A program made the translations under genes and the position numbers. The notes under the pieces are model-generated. The model had not been told where the DNA came from. It ran no database searches and worked only from the letters and a program-made list of their open reading frames with translations. DNA of 64,000 nucleotides, taken from positions 4,212,001-4,276,000 of the forward strand of contig NZ_CP040272.1 in assembly GCF_013393905.1 (NCBI RefSeq). The letters are read 5' to 3'. The stretch comes from Nostoc sp. C052. Lineage in GTDB: Bacteria; Cyanobacteriota; Cyanobacteriia; Cyanobacteriales; Nostocaceae. Of this stretch, positions 34,407-43,331 are shown piece after piece (within the stretch, counting starts at the first letter, position 1; the number at the start of each line of letters is the position of its first letter).

Positions 34407-35918
34407 ATGAACTTCCGTGAAGAGTTTAAACTGCTGCTACGCGCCCGCTACCCCTTGATTTATATTCCCACATACGAGGAGGAGCGGGTGGAAGCAGCTA
34501 TCCGAGAAGAAGCAACCAACCAGGGTAATCGCCCAGTGTATACGTGGGATTTTGTCGATGGCTATCAGGGAAACCCCAATGATGTTGGGTTTGGGCGACG
34601 TAACCCGTTGCAAGCTTTAGAATTTATCGAAAAATTACCAGCTTCCGCACCTGCGGTATTGATTCTCCGAGATTATCATCGCTTTTTAGATGATGTTGCG
34701 ATCGCCCGCAAACTCCGCAACCTGTCCCGACTGCTCAAGTCGCAACCAAAAAATATTGTCCTACTTTCGCCGCGCATCGCTATTCCTGACGACTTAACGG
34801 AAGTGCTGACAGTCGTCGAGTTTCCCTTACCCGCCGCCCCAGAAATTAAAACTGAGGTAGAACGCTTACTGCAAAGTACTAGTAACTCCCTTTCTGGCAA
34901 AGTTTTAGATGACTTAGTACGCTCTTGTCAAGGACTTTCGATGGAACGAATTCGCCGGGTTTTGGCCAAAGCGATCGCAACTCACGGTGAATTGCAACCA
35001 GAAGACGTGGATCTGGTTTTGGAAGAAAAGCGCCAAACTATCCGCCAAACCCAAATCCTGGACTTCTACCCCGCCACTGAGCAAATATCTGATATTGGCG
35101 GACTGGATAACTTGAAAGACTGGCTGATTCGCCGGGGAGGCTCATTTACAGATAAAGCGCGACAGTACGGATTACCACACCCCCGTGGTTTAATGTTGGT
35201 GGGTATTCAGGGAACAGGTAAATCATTAACAGCAAAAGCGATCGCTCATCACTGGCATTTACCCTTACTACGTTTGGATGTAGGCAGATTATTTGGTGGT
35301 TTGGTGGGTGAATCAGAATCTCGGACTCGCCAAATGATTCAAGTAGCTGAAGCCCTTGCTCCCTGTATTTTGTGGATTGATGAAATAGATAAAGCCTTTG
35401 CCGGAGTTGGTAGCAAAGGTGATGCCGGAACAGCCAGCCGTGTGTTTGGCACTTTTATTAACTGGCTAGCTGAAAAAACCTCACCCGTGTTTGTCGTCGC
35501 CACCGCCAACGACATCCAAGCCCTACCGCCAGAAATGCTTCGGAAGGGGCGATTTGATGAAATTTTCTTTGTGGGATTGCCCACCCAAGAAGAGAGAAAA
35601 GCAATTTATGATGTTCATTTATCCCGACTGCGCCCCCATAACTTGAAAAGTTATGACATCGACAGGCTAGCTTATGAAACACCCGATTTTTCTGGGGCGG
35701 AGATTGAGCAAACTTTAATTGAAGCGATGCATATTGGATTTAGCCAAAACCGCGACTTTGCAACCGACGACATTTTAGAAGCAGCTAGTCAGATCATACC
35801 CTTGGCGCGAACTGCTGTAGAGCAAATTCAGCAACTCCAAGAATGGGCGGCTGCGGGGAGAGCGCGTTTAGCATCGAAACACAATCCTTTAAGCGAACGC
35901 CTCCGGCGGACTACCTGA
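34407..35918 (+). CDS. ycf46: AAA ATPase of the Ycf46 family
   Basis: A 503-residue protein with an N-terminal domain starting MNFREEFKLLLRARYPLIYIPTYEEERVE and a C-terminal AAA module: Walker A GIQGTGKSLTAKAIA (about 271-285), Walker B ILWIDEIDKAFAG, sensor VVATANDIQALPPEMLRKGRFDE and the arginine finger region. Ycf46 is conserved in cyanobacteria and red-algal plastids and has been linked to photosynthesis regulation under CO2 stress; the mechanism is open. It is the last member of the rpmH cluster, separated from DUF177 by the OLD gene. Confidence 0.93.
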   Translation: MNFREEFKLLLRARYPLIYIPTYEEERVEAAIREEATNQGNRPVYTWDFVDGYQGNPNDVGFGRRNPLQALEFIEKLPASAPAVLILRDYHRFLDDVAIARKLRNLSRLLKSQPKNIVLLSPRIAIPDDLTEVLTVVEFPLPAAPEIKTEVERLLQSTSNSLSGKVLDDLVRSCQGLSMERIRRVLAKAIATHGELQPEDVDLVLEEKRQTIRQTQILDFYPATEQISDIGGLDNLKDWLIRRGGSFTDKARQYGLPHPRGLMLVGIQGTGKSLTAKAIAHHWHLPLLRLDVGRLFGGLVGESESRTRQMIQVAEALAPCILWIDEIDKAFAGVGSKGDAGTASRVFGTFINWLAEKTSPVFVVATANDIQALPPEMLRKGRFDEIFFVGLPTQEERKAIYDVHLSRLRPHNLKSYDIDRLAYETPDFSGAEIEQTLIEAMHIGFSQNRDFATDDILEAASQIIPLARTAVEQIQQLQEWAAAGRARLASKHNPLSERLRRTT

Positions 35919-36261
35919 TAGACGAAAGTCCGGTACTGGGTATTGGGAAAAAGTTTTTTAAAATTATGGTGGTGCGTAAAAGCCCCCATCATAATTTTAA
36001 GGGTTTGGCACCTAATCCCCAGTCCCCAGTCCCTTTTACATTCGGTCGATGTCTATTCAGCCATAGCTACAATAATGAGTTAGTCAAAAGCCCATAGCCA
36101 ATAGTTAATGATGAATTATTATGGACTATTGATTCTTATCGGCTGGGTTACTTGCTGTAACCCTTGAGAGCCTAGTTTAACGCCATTCCTCTCAATGGGA
36201 GGAAAATACGCAGATAAATTGCTCTCCTTCACCCTTAACTCTTGATAATCAGGTTTTAATT
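35919..36261. other. Intergenic region, no gene seen
   Basis: The 343 bases between ycf46 and the SH3 protein gene hold a weak CTCAATGGGAGG hairpin partner of CCATTCCTCTC near 36184-36202 and some interspersed-repeat text (CCCAGTCCCCAGTCCC). No open frame or RNA gene is evident. Confidence 0.4.
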
Positions 36262-36783
36262 ATGTTGTCTGGCTTCACAAAGTTTATACTGGGGTTTTTC
36301 TTAGCGATCGCTGTGTTAATCGGTGGCGGTGTTGCAGTTGCACTCTACTTCATGAATCGCACTGGTGTACCCCCTGCCAAACCCATTTTTTCCAACGATA
36401 GTCCCTCGGTGAAAGCTCAAGCTCCAAAAGCAACTGAGCCTAGAGGAGGTAAACCTACCCTTAAACCTGAAACTCAGGCTAAATCGTCTCCAATTCCAAC
36501 CCCTACTCCCACAGAATCACCAAAGGCTACTTCATCACCAAAACCATTGCCAGCAGGAGCTTACCGAGGACGTGTGAGTTGGGCTGAAGGTTTGAGTTTG
36601 CGATCGCAACCAAATCAAGAAGCTGAAAAGATTGGTGGGGTTGGTTTTAATCAAAAAATTATTATTTTGGAAGAAAGCGACGATAAATCCTGGCAAAAGA
36701 TCCGTTTGGAAGGTAGCGAACAAGAAGGTTGGGTAAAAGCAGGTAATACTGAAAAAGTTGATGGAAAAGTTGATGGACAATAG
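36262..36783 (+). CDS. Membrane-anchored SH3-domain protein
   Basis: A 173-residue protein with an N-terminal hydrophobic anchor (about 5-31, FILGFFLAIAVLIGGGVAVALYF). A Pro/Thr/Ser/Lys-rich linker follows (about 35-97, SSPIPTPTPTESPKATSSPK), then a bacterial SH3 domain (about 100-165: RGRVSWAEGLSLRSQPN, IIILEES, WQKIRLEGSEQEGWVKAG). Such domains often bind peptidoglycan peptides, so a periplasmic cell-wall role is likely but inferred. The next gene also encodes a peptidoglycan-binding protein. A tandem VDGKVDGQ ends the sequence. Confidence 0.85.
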   Translation: MLSGFTKFILGFFLAIAVLIGGGVAVALYFMNRTGVPPAKPIFSNDSPSVKAQAPKATEPRGGKPTLKPETQAKSSPIPTPTPTESPKATSSPKPLPAGAYRGRVSWAEGLSLRSQPNQEAEKIGGVGFNQKIIILEESDDKSWQKIRLEGSEQEGWVKAGNTEKVDGKVDGQ

Positions 36784-37159
36784 TCTAAAAAATCACAAGT
36801 GTCTACTCAATACCTTTATCTAGCTCTAATTTTGATTGTTTCCCCAGAAAAGAGGAAGTATTTATCAAGGTATCAAAAGGAGTAATTTAAGCATTAAGTT
36901 GAATATCATCCCCAATTCAATGGAAGACTAGATCCACCATTTATCTGCGTTGGTCATGCTCAAAACCCAAATGGGTATAGCAAAAATTTTGTCAGGTAAA
37001 TAGAAAACCAGCCTTGCTTTACATCGGTTATTATTCACTTTACAGCAGTTTGTGTATCATAATTAACTTGGGGATTTCATTGTAAAGAATCATACTAAAA
37101 ACAAGCATAATACAGAGAAGGTGGTATAATATTGTTTAGCCATGACTTGAAAAAAGCAA
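36784..37159. other. Intergenic region with promoter of the peptidoglycan-binding gene
   Basis: 376 AT-rich bases without an open frame. The extended -10 at 37122-37130 is the only signal I can support. Confidence 0.45.
37122..37130 (+). promoter_or_regulatory. Candidate extended -10 promoter (TGGTATAAT)
   Basis: TG, one base, and a perfect TATAAT lie 30 bases before the GTG start at 37160. The leader would be about 22-25 bases. Confidence 0.45.
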
Positions 37160-38566
37160 GTGAAAACAGGGTTAGATAGCTATTTAACTGAGATCGCCTT
37201 GGAATATGAGGCATCTGAAAGCGTCAAGGTTGTTCCTTCCGTAGCTAATTTCAAATTTTTGAATTGGAAAAATTTATCTAGCAGTGCGGCAATACGTATT
37301 TTATCTGTGGCACTGATTACGGGGCTCCTGAGTATTGCTGGGCAAGCTTTAGCACTTCAGAAAATAGGAAGTAATGGGCCTGAAGTTAGCAGCAGCCAGA
37401 GGTGTTTAAAACAATTAGGCTACTTTAACGGCCCGGTGAGTGGCAAGTTTGCTAGCTTGACTCAAAACGCTGTGATCAAATTCCAGCAAGCCAATAGAAT
37501 ACCTGCTGATGGAGTTGTAGGTATTAGTACTCAACGAGCCTTGCAACGAGCATGTCAGAGTAGAACTTCTAATCGCACATTGCTTAGGCGCAGCCCAATC
37601 CAGGCATCGCCAGTTGGTCAATATCCTACTCTCTCTCAAGGCAAAACTGGTGCAGCGGTAACAAGATTGCAACAACGTCTACGACAATTAGGCTACTTTA
37701 ATGCTAATCCCACCGGGAATTTTGGACGAATTACTAAAGATGCTGTAATTGCATTCCAGCGGAATTATCGCATACCTGCTAGCGGCATTGTCAATCGACA
37801 AACTTGGAACGCATTAGCCGGTTCCTCTCCAACTCCAGCTAGAACGAGTCTCTCTACTCAACAAGTGAGAGAACTCCAAGTGCGTTTGCGGCAGCTAGGT
37901 TATTTAAATGCTAATGCCACTGGGAATGTTGGCCCAATGACTAGAGAAGCTGTAATTGCATTCCAACGAAATAACCGTCTACCTGTTGATGGCATCGCCA
38001 ATGCCCAAGTATTAGACTCAGTACGTAGAGCCTCTACAGGTGGTACTCAACAATCGGGCAGAGATTATCTAACTTTAGGCGATCGCGGTGAGAATGTCAG
38101 ATTAGTTCAAGAGCGTTTAGGGCAATTGGGTTTCTCTAACACTAACCCTGATGGAATTTTCAACGATTACACAAGACAATCTGTGATTGCATTCCAGCAA
38201 TCTTCTCGAATTAATTCGACTGGAAATGTAGATTGGGAAACTTGGGAAGCGTTGGGGTTGAATAACTCAAATGCAGGTAATTATACTGAAAATAATCGCT
38301 ATGCATTACCTCCTACTAATGAATATGTAGTGCCTGTTACCAATGGCAACACGTTAGTTGCTAATAATCCTTACAGAGTCATAATTCCAATTTCCAATAA
38401 TGATACTCTGAGTAAAGTGCAACAATATATACCCGATGCTATAGCAGAGCAATCTAGTCTAGGGGATTATGTGAATGCTGGAGCATTTAGCGATCGCACC
38501 CAAGCAGAAACGCTAACGAAAAAGCTCCGCTCTTTAGGTATTGATGCACGGGTAAAATTCAATTGA
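37160..38566 (+). CDS. Protein with four peptidoglycan-binding domains and a SPOR-like end
   Basis: A 468-residue envelope protein starting at GTG. After an N-terminal cytoplasmic stretch and a hydrophobic helix (about 47-66) come four PG_binding_1 repeats (about 68-131, 155-217, 228-288 and 300-366). Each has the pattern VxxLQxRLRQLGYFNxNPTGxFGxxTxxAVIAFQ. The C-terminal 70 residues (DYVNAGAFSDRTQAETLTKKLRSLGIDARVKF) look like a SPOR domain, which binds denuded glycan. No catalytic domain is present, so it probably anchors or organises the cell wall. Three of the repeats are closely related, suggesting internal duplication. Confidence 0.88.
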   Translation: MKTGLDSYLTEIALEYEASESVKVVPSVANFKFLNWKNLSSSAAIRILSVALITGLLSIAGQALALQKIGSNGPEVSSSQRCLKQLGYFNGPVSGKFASLTQNAVIKFQQANRIPADGVVGISTQRALQRACQSRTSNRTLLRRSPIQASPVGQYPTLSQGKTGAAVTRLQQRLRQLGYFNANPTGNFGRITKDAVIAFQRNYRIPASGIVNRQTWNALAGSSPTPARTSLSTQQVRELQVRLRQLGYLNANATGNVGPMTREAVIAFQRNNRLPVDGIANAQVLDSVRRASTGGTQQSGRDYLTLGDRGENVRLVQERLGQLGFSNTNPDGIFNDYTRQSVIAFQQSSRINSTGNVDWETWEALGLNNSNAGNYTENNRYALPPTNEYVVPVTNGNTLVANNPYRVIIPISNNDTLSKVQQYIPDAIAEQSSLGDYVNAGAFSDRTQAETLTKKLRSLGIDARVKFN

Positions 38567-38576
38567 AGAAGAATAT

Positions 38577-38597
38577 AGAATTCAGAATTCAGAATTC
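38577..38597. repeat. Three AGAATTC heptamers
   Basis: AGAATTC occurs three times in tandem 11 bases after the previous stop codon. The same heptamer is at the edge of the element at 18522-18750. Confidence 0.75.
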
Positions 38598-38695
38598 AGA
38601 ACAAGAAGCTGCCTGTATCATGCTAGAGGTACTTAAAATGAGATAGATTTTGGGAACACTATATCTAACGCTTCTTTAGAATAGTGTACTGAATT

Positions 38696-39604
38696 ATGAA
38701 TATACAGGCAGATATATTAGAACGCTTAAGTCAGTTTAGCCAGCTACCACAAGAAAAAGTAGAACAACTTAGACATTGGCTTTCTCAAACGCTCAGTTAT
38801 GAGCCAAAAGTTGGTATTCTCGGCAAGACAGGTGTAGGAAAGTCAAGCCTCTGTAACGCCCTTTTTGGAAAAGATGTTGCACCTGTCAGTGATATTGAGA
38901 GTTGTACACGAGAGCTTCAGGAAATTTCTGTAAGAGTGGGTTCAGGGAATATCAAACTAGTTGATTTGCCTGGTATCGGTGAAAGTCGAGAAAGGGATCG
39001 AGAATACAAAGACTTGTACTCTAAACATTTACCAGAATTTGATTTAGTTCTATGGGTTCTCAAAGCAGACGATAAAGCTTTTAGCTCTGATGAAGAATTT
39101 TATCATAACATTGTTAAGCCTCACTTGGAACAAGGTAAGCCTTTTATCATTGTGCTGAATCAGGTTGATAAAGTTGAACCCTTTAGAGAATGGGACATAG
39201 CTAATCATGTTCCTGGGCATCAGCAGCAAAAAAACATTGATGCTAAAAGTAAGAGCGTTGCTGAAAAGTTCGGTATCAATAGTACAGCCGTTATTCCTGT
39301 ATGTGCTAATGAAAACTATAACTTGATAACGCTTGTGGAAACAATTACCTATGCACTACCAAAGGATAAAAAGGTAACTTTTGTGGATGCTCTGAAAGAG
39401 GAAAATCGTTCAGAGAAGGCTAAGAATGAAGCGAAGCGGGGTTTTTTCGAGGCACTCGGAGAACAAATTGGAGGTACTATACTAGGAGAATTAGGAAAAG
39501 AGATTGGAAAAACTTTAGGTCAAGAAACTGATAAAACTAGTATTGGTAAAGTAGTCAATTACATTGCCGATAACATTGTTAGAAGATTTTTTAGTTGGTG
39601 GTAA
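38696..39604 (+). CDS. Era/YfjP-like P-loop GTPase
   Basis: A 302-residue GTPase. G1 is GILGKTGVGKSSLCNALFG (about 40-58), G3 is VDLPGIGES (about 92-100), G4 is LNQVDK (about 158-163) and a weaker G5 is PVCANEN. A short N-terminal helical region precedes it. The C-terminus has a glycine-rich amphipathic stretch (GEQIGGTILGELGKEIGKTLGQ) that may associate with membranes. It resembles YfjP/YeeP-type GTPases found in prophages and with toxin-antitoxin loci. No partner gene is next to it; sbcC is convergent. Function is not known. Confidence 0.82.
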   Translation: MNIQADILERLSQFSQLPQEKVEQLRHWLSQTLSYEPKVGILGKTGVGKSSLCNALFGKDVAPVSDIESCTRELQEISVRVGSGNIKLVDLPGIGESRERDREYKDLYSKHLPEFDLVLWVLKADDKAFSSDEEFYHNIVKPHLEQGKPFIIVLNQVDKVEPFREWDIANHVPGHQQQKNIDAKSKSVAEKFGINSTAVIPVCANENYNLITLVETITYALPKDKKVTFVDALKEENRSEKAKNEAKRGFFEALGEQIGGTILGELGKEIGKTLGQETDKTSIGKVVNYIADNIVRRFFSWW

Positions 39605-39627
39605 TCCTAACTCCTGAATTATTCCTG

Positions 39628-42600
39628 TTAAATTGACAAACTCAACTGCGAACCTTCTTGAGTTTTATTGACTTCAATCCTGGCTTGGAAGGCTTCTTTG
39701 AGGTGGGGCATGTGGGTAACAGTGAGAATGCAGGCAAAATCGGAGGCGATCGCATTAATCGCGGCAATCAAGCGATCGCATCCTTCAGCATCTTGTGTAC
39801 CAAAACCCTCATCTACAATCAGCAATTGTAACGCCGCCCCCGCCCGTTGCGCTAATAATTTTGCCAAAGCTAAACGGATGGCAAAGTTAATTCTAAAGGC
39901 TTCCCCACCAGAGTAAGTTTCATAAGCTCGTGTTCCTCTAGAATCGGCGATTAAAATATCTAGAGTGTCTATCAACTTGGCATTTTTCTTGGTTGATTTA
40001 GCACTGCGCCCAGCTTTTTGGGTAATAAATTGTACATGAAACTGATTTCCACTCAACCGCGAAAGTAGTTGATTTGTCTCGGCTTCAAGTTGCGGTAACA
40101 CATTCTCAATCATCAGTGCTTGGATACCATTTTTACCAAAAGCTTGCGCTAATTCCTGATAAACACGATATTCCTGCTTGCAAGATTGTAATTGCTGCTG
40201 CTGTTGTTCATATTGAATTTGCAGTGTTTCTAGTTGATGCGCCAGTTGTTCTAAACGCCCCAACTTGGCTATTTGCTCATCGAGTTGCCGTCTGCGGATT
40301 GCTAACTGCTGCTCTAAAGCTTGAATTTGGGCAGATGGGTTAGCTGTTGCTTGTAGTTGCTGGATAATGCTTTCAATTTGGCCGCCAAGTTTTTGCCGCT
40401 CGGTTAATCTGGCGCTTCTGGATTCCCCTAACTCTTGCAATCTCGTCTGGAGTTGCGGATACTGCTGCTGGGCTGATAACAGTTGTTGATACCGCAAATG
40501 CCAAGATTGAGCTTTCTTTGCAGCTATACGCAAATTATTGTGTTGCTCAGAACTGTAGCCAATTTCGGTAATGTGACGCTCAAGAGCGGCGATTTGTTTA
40601 GCACATTCAGAATCAATCTGATCTTGCTGGATTCTGGCTTGTAATTGAGCAATACTAGCTTGTAATTCTGGTTTTCGGGCTAATAGTTGCGCTTGTCGCT
40701 TAGTTGCATCTTTAATTTGCCCTTGTTTAATTTCTGCCCATCGCCACCGCTCAACTTCGCTCCGCGCCAGGGCGTGGTCTTGTTCATTATAATTAGCTTG
40801 TTGCAGATATTGTTCTAGCTGCCGGAGTTCGGCTTGTTTATCAGGAGCGTAATCACCAGCTTGGAGCGATCGCTCTAAATGCTGTTTTTCAGCAGCAATT
40901 TGTTGTAACTGTTGTTGCACATCAGTTGTAGCTTCTAACTGAGCTGCCAACTGTCCACGTTGTTCGCGTAAACCATCGTAACCCGCCAATTGTTGGGATA
41001 TATCGCGATATTCCTGCCTAAGTACCTGAATTTCTCGGTCAGACACAGCCATTTGTTCTCGCACTACCCAAAACTGCCCTTGAGTATCCTCTAACTCACT
41101 TTGGGTTTTTTCCACCACCCGACTCCAGTGATGTTCGTCTAAAGGACGCTCACATAATGGACAAAGTGCTTCAGGATTTTGGAGCATAAGCAATTTCTGC
41201 TCTAATTCTCCCAGCAGTTTTTCATAATCCCGTTGGTGAGCTTGCAGACGTTCGATAAAGTGCCGCCTTTCTTGCCCTTTTTCTTGGACTCGTTGCAGAT
41301 AAACTCGCTTTTTCTCCAGTTCCTCAATCTGAATTGCCACATCCATCACCGCTTGTTGCAGTTGCGGTTGGCGGCGGTGCTGGCGTTGCAATTGGTTTTC
41401 AGTACTTTGGAGTTGTTCGAGTCGCGCTACTAAACCAGCATGAGTGCGATCAAGTTGGCTTTGTAAAGTTGCTCTTTGTTGCAACAAGGGAGTCACTTGC
41501 ATTTGCAGTTGATCTAGACGAGCAACATGGTGACGGGCTGCGGTTAGTTGTGACAAAGCGGCTTCTACTTCACCTGATTTAGTCAGAGTTTGTTGAATGT
41601 CTCGCTCTTGTTGCTGCAAAGCTTCTAGCTGCGCTTGGGCTTGTTGTAGTTGCCGTTCGATTTCGTGAATTTGTTTGGTAAGCTGTTGTTGCTTTTGTTG
41701 GCGATTCTGTTGGGCGCGGGTGTATTCTTCAAATTTGACAGCAAAACCTTCTTCTTGAGATTGTAGACTTTGATATTGGGCGTATCCAGCCTTAATCTCA
41801 GCTTCTTGGTGTAATATTTTTTCTAAATCTGATAGCTGAGAGCCAATAGCTGATTGTTCTTGTTGGAGGCGATCGCAATCTTGGGTAAGATTTTGGTACT
41901 GCTGTTTTACAAAATTGAGTTGTTGTTCCCAATTTTGGCGCTGGTGCTGGACAACTTGCAAACTTTGTAATTGAATATTATCAAAAGCTTGCACTTGTTG
42001 CAGTTGGTTGAGTTCGGCTTCTAACTCTACTCTTTGCGCTTGGGTAATCTCGCGTTGTTGCAGCTGAATTTTTATTGACTCCAAAGAACGCTCTAGCTCT
42101 ACTGCCCTTGCTTTAAATTGGCGAGAAGATTCCTTTGCCCGTTCTTCCAAATCATCATACTGATTGAGTTTCAACAACTCCGCTAAAATTTCTTTGCGTT
42201 CTGTGGGGCGCTTGAGCATGAACTCATCTGCACGACCTTGACGTAAGTAGGCAGAATTAATAAATGTATCGTAATCGAGCTTGATATGTTCTAAAATCAA
42301 ATCTTGGGTTGCTCTTACCCCTTTGCCAGTGAGTGAGCGAAACCCAGATGGTATTTCTATTTGAAATTCAAGGACGCTAGTACCTCCCCGAATTCGGGTG
42401 CGAATCACCCGATATTTTTGCTGGTTACTTTGGAAAGTAAAATCAACCCGAACTTCTTTCGCACCAGAATAGATGACATCATCTTCAGCAGTGGCACGGC
42501 TTTCACCCCAAATTGCCCAAGTGATTGCTTCTAAAAGAGAAGATTTACCCGCACCATTGGAACCACAAATACAAGCCGTATGCAAACCACCAAAATCTAA

Positions 42601-42654
42601 AGTTGCATCACGGTAACTGAGGAAGTTTTTGAGGATAAGTTGTACTGGGATCAT
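39628..42654 (-). CDS. sbcC: Exonuclease subunit SbcC (Rad50-like ATPase)
   Basis: SbcC with SbcD forms the bacterial Mre11-Rad50 nuclease, which processes hairpins and blocked DNA ends. The 1008-residue protein has Walker A GSNGAGKSSLLEA (about 34-46), a long glutamine-rich coiled coil (about 170-900) interrupted near residue 500 by the zinc hook CPLCERPL, then the signature YSGGEAFRINFAIRL and Walker B LLIVDEGFGTQD near the end. The N-terminus MIPVQLILKNFLSYR is typical. The nuclease partner SbcD is not in this window, so the two genes are unlinked here. The start at 42654 is well supported by length and motifs. Confidence 0.95.
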   Translation of the reverse strand: MIPVQLILKNFLSYRDATLDFGGLHTACICGSNGAGKSSLLEAITWAIWGESRATAEDDVIYSGAKEVRVDFTFQSNQQKYRVIRTRIRGGTSVLEFQIEIPSGFRSLTGKGVRATQDLILEHIKLDYDTFINSAYLRQGRADEFMLKRPTERKEILAELLKLNQYDDLEERAKESSRQFKARAVELERSLESIKIQLQQREITQAQRVELEAELNQLQQVQAFDNIQLQSLQVVQHQRQNWEQQLNFVKQQYQNLTQDCDRLQQEQSAIGSQLSDLEKILHQEAEIKAGYAQYQSLQSQEEGFAVKFEEYTRAQQNRQQKQQQLTKQIHEIERQLQQAQAQLEALQQQERDIQQTLTKSGEVEAALSQLTAARHHVARLDQLQMQVTPLLQQRATLQSQLDRTHAGLVARLEQLQSTENQLQRQHRRQPQLQQAVMDVAIQIEELEKKRVYLQRVQEKGQERRHFIERLQAHQRDYEKLLGELEQKLLMLQNPEALCPLCERPLDEHHWSRVVEKTQSELEDTQGQFWVVREQMAVSDREIQVLRQEYRDISQQLAGYDGLREQRGQLAAQLEATTDVQQQLQQIAAEKQHLERSLQAGDYAPDKQAELRQLEQYLQQANYNEQDHALARSEVERWRWAEIKQGQIKDATKRQAQLLARKPELQASIAQLQARIQQDQIDSECAKQIAALERHITEIGYSSEQHNNLRIAAKKAQSWHLRYQQLLSAQQQYPQLQTRLQELGESRSARLTERQKLGGQIESIIQQLQATANPSAQIQALEQQLAIRRRQLDEQIAKLGRLEQLAHQLETLQIQYEQQQQQLQSCKQEYRVYQELAQAFGKNGIQALMIENVLPQLEAETNQLLSRLSGNQFHVQFITQKAGRSAKSTKKNAKLIDTLDILIADSRGTRAYETYSGGEAFRINFAIRLALAKLLAQRAGAALQLLIVDEGFGTQDAEGCDRLIAAINAIASDFACILTVTHMPHLKEAFQARIEVNKTQEGSQLSLSI

Positions 42655-42972
42655 TCACGCTATAGCGCCACATCTACTTTTAATAATTAACAGTACAGAT
42701 GCACTGTTTGTTAGTTTAGCTATCTAGATATCAGGTTTCTAGTCTTGAAGACATCAAATTTACAAAATTTAACAATAGAATGAGTTAATTTTTCTTGTTG
42801 CATGAAAAAGTTTTACTGTCTTCGGAGAAAAATGAAACTCTCCAGGAGGCTTTTGTTATTTCTTGCTGTTGTCTGAGAAGAAAACATTCTTATGGGATTT
42901 GTGAGAATTGAAAGTTACAGCTCCCTAACTTTTAAAATAAGTCGGGATCTTTCTTATCTAATTTGTCATTGG
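42655..42972. other. Intergenic region, no gene seen
   Basis: 318 AT-rich bases upstream of sbcC. They should hold the sbcC promoter and the 3' end of the small membrane protein gene. No hairpin or open frame stands out. Confidence 0.4.
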
Positions 42973-43170
42973 CTAGTTGCGATCGCTATCATTTGACCTT
43001 GACCGAGGTATCAACAATTCAATATATGTACTTATAGCGAATTTTGTCAAATCTAGAAATTGAGAGCGACTCTTCTCGTCAATGACTGCAAGTGTCAGAG
43101 AACCAATCACTGTAATCAGCATTACACTAGCTAACACTTCATCTCTGAAAGAAAATTTCTTGGATAACAT
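42973..43170 (-). CDS. Small membrane protein divergent from a NACHT gene
   Basis: From the ATG at 43170 the frame encodes 65 residues. A basic N-terminus (MLSKKFSFRDE) precedes a hydrophobic helix (about 12-30), a short charged loop (DEKSRSQFLD) and a second amphipathic helix (about 41-55) ending in IPRS, then a polar tail. A longer frame (start 43275) is open but lacks support. A layout like that of the 66-residue protein at 55986 is visible. The gene is divergent from the NACHT gene, 161 bases away, so a shared regulatory region is likely. I do not know its function. Confidence 0.5.
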   Translation of the reverse strand: MLSKKFSFRDEVLASVMLITVIGSLTLAVIDEKSRSQFLDLTKFAISTYIELLIPRSRSNDSDRN

Positions 43171-43331
43171 TGAGGCACCCCAAATCGTTTGAATCACTAC
43201 ATTCCTAGCTTTACAGTCGAGTGGTTGTTGTAGGCTTAAATACAGGCTTGTTATATGAATGACTTGTGTATGCAATAAGCATGAATAGCCAAATTGGTAG
43301 TTAGAATCAGCAAAAGTGTAATGGTTAGCTT

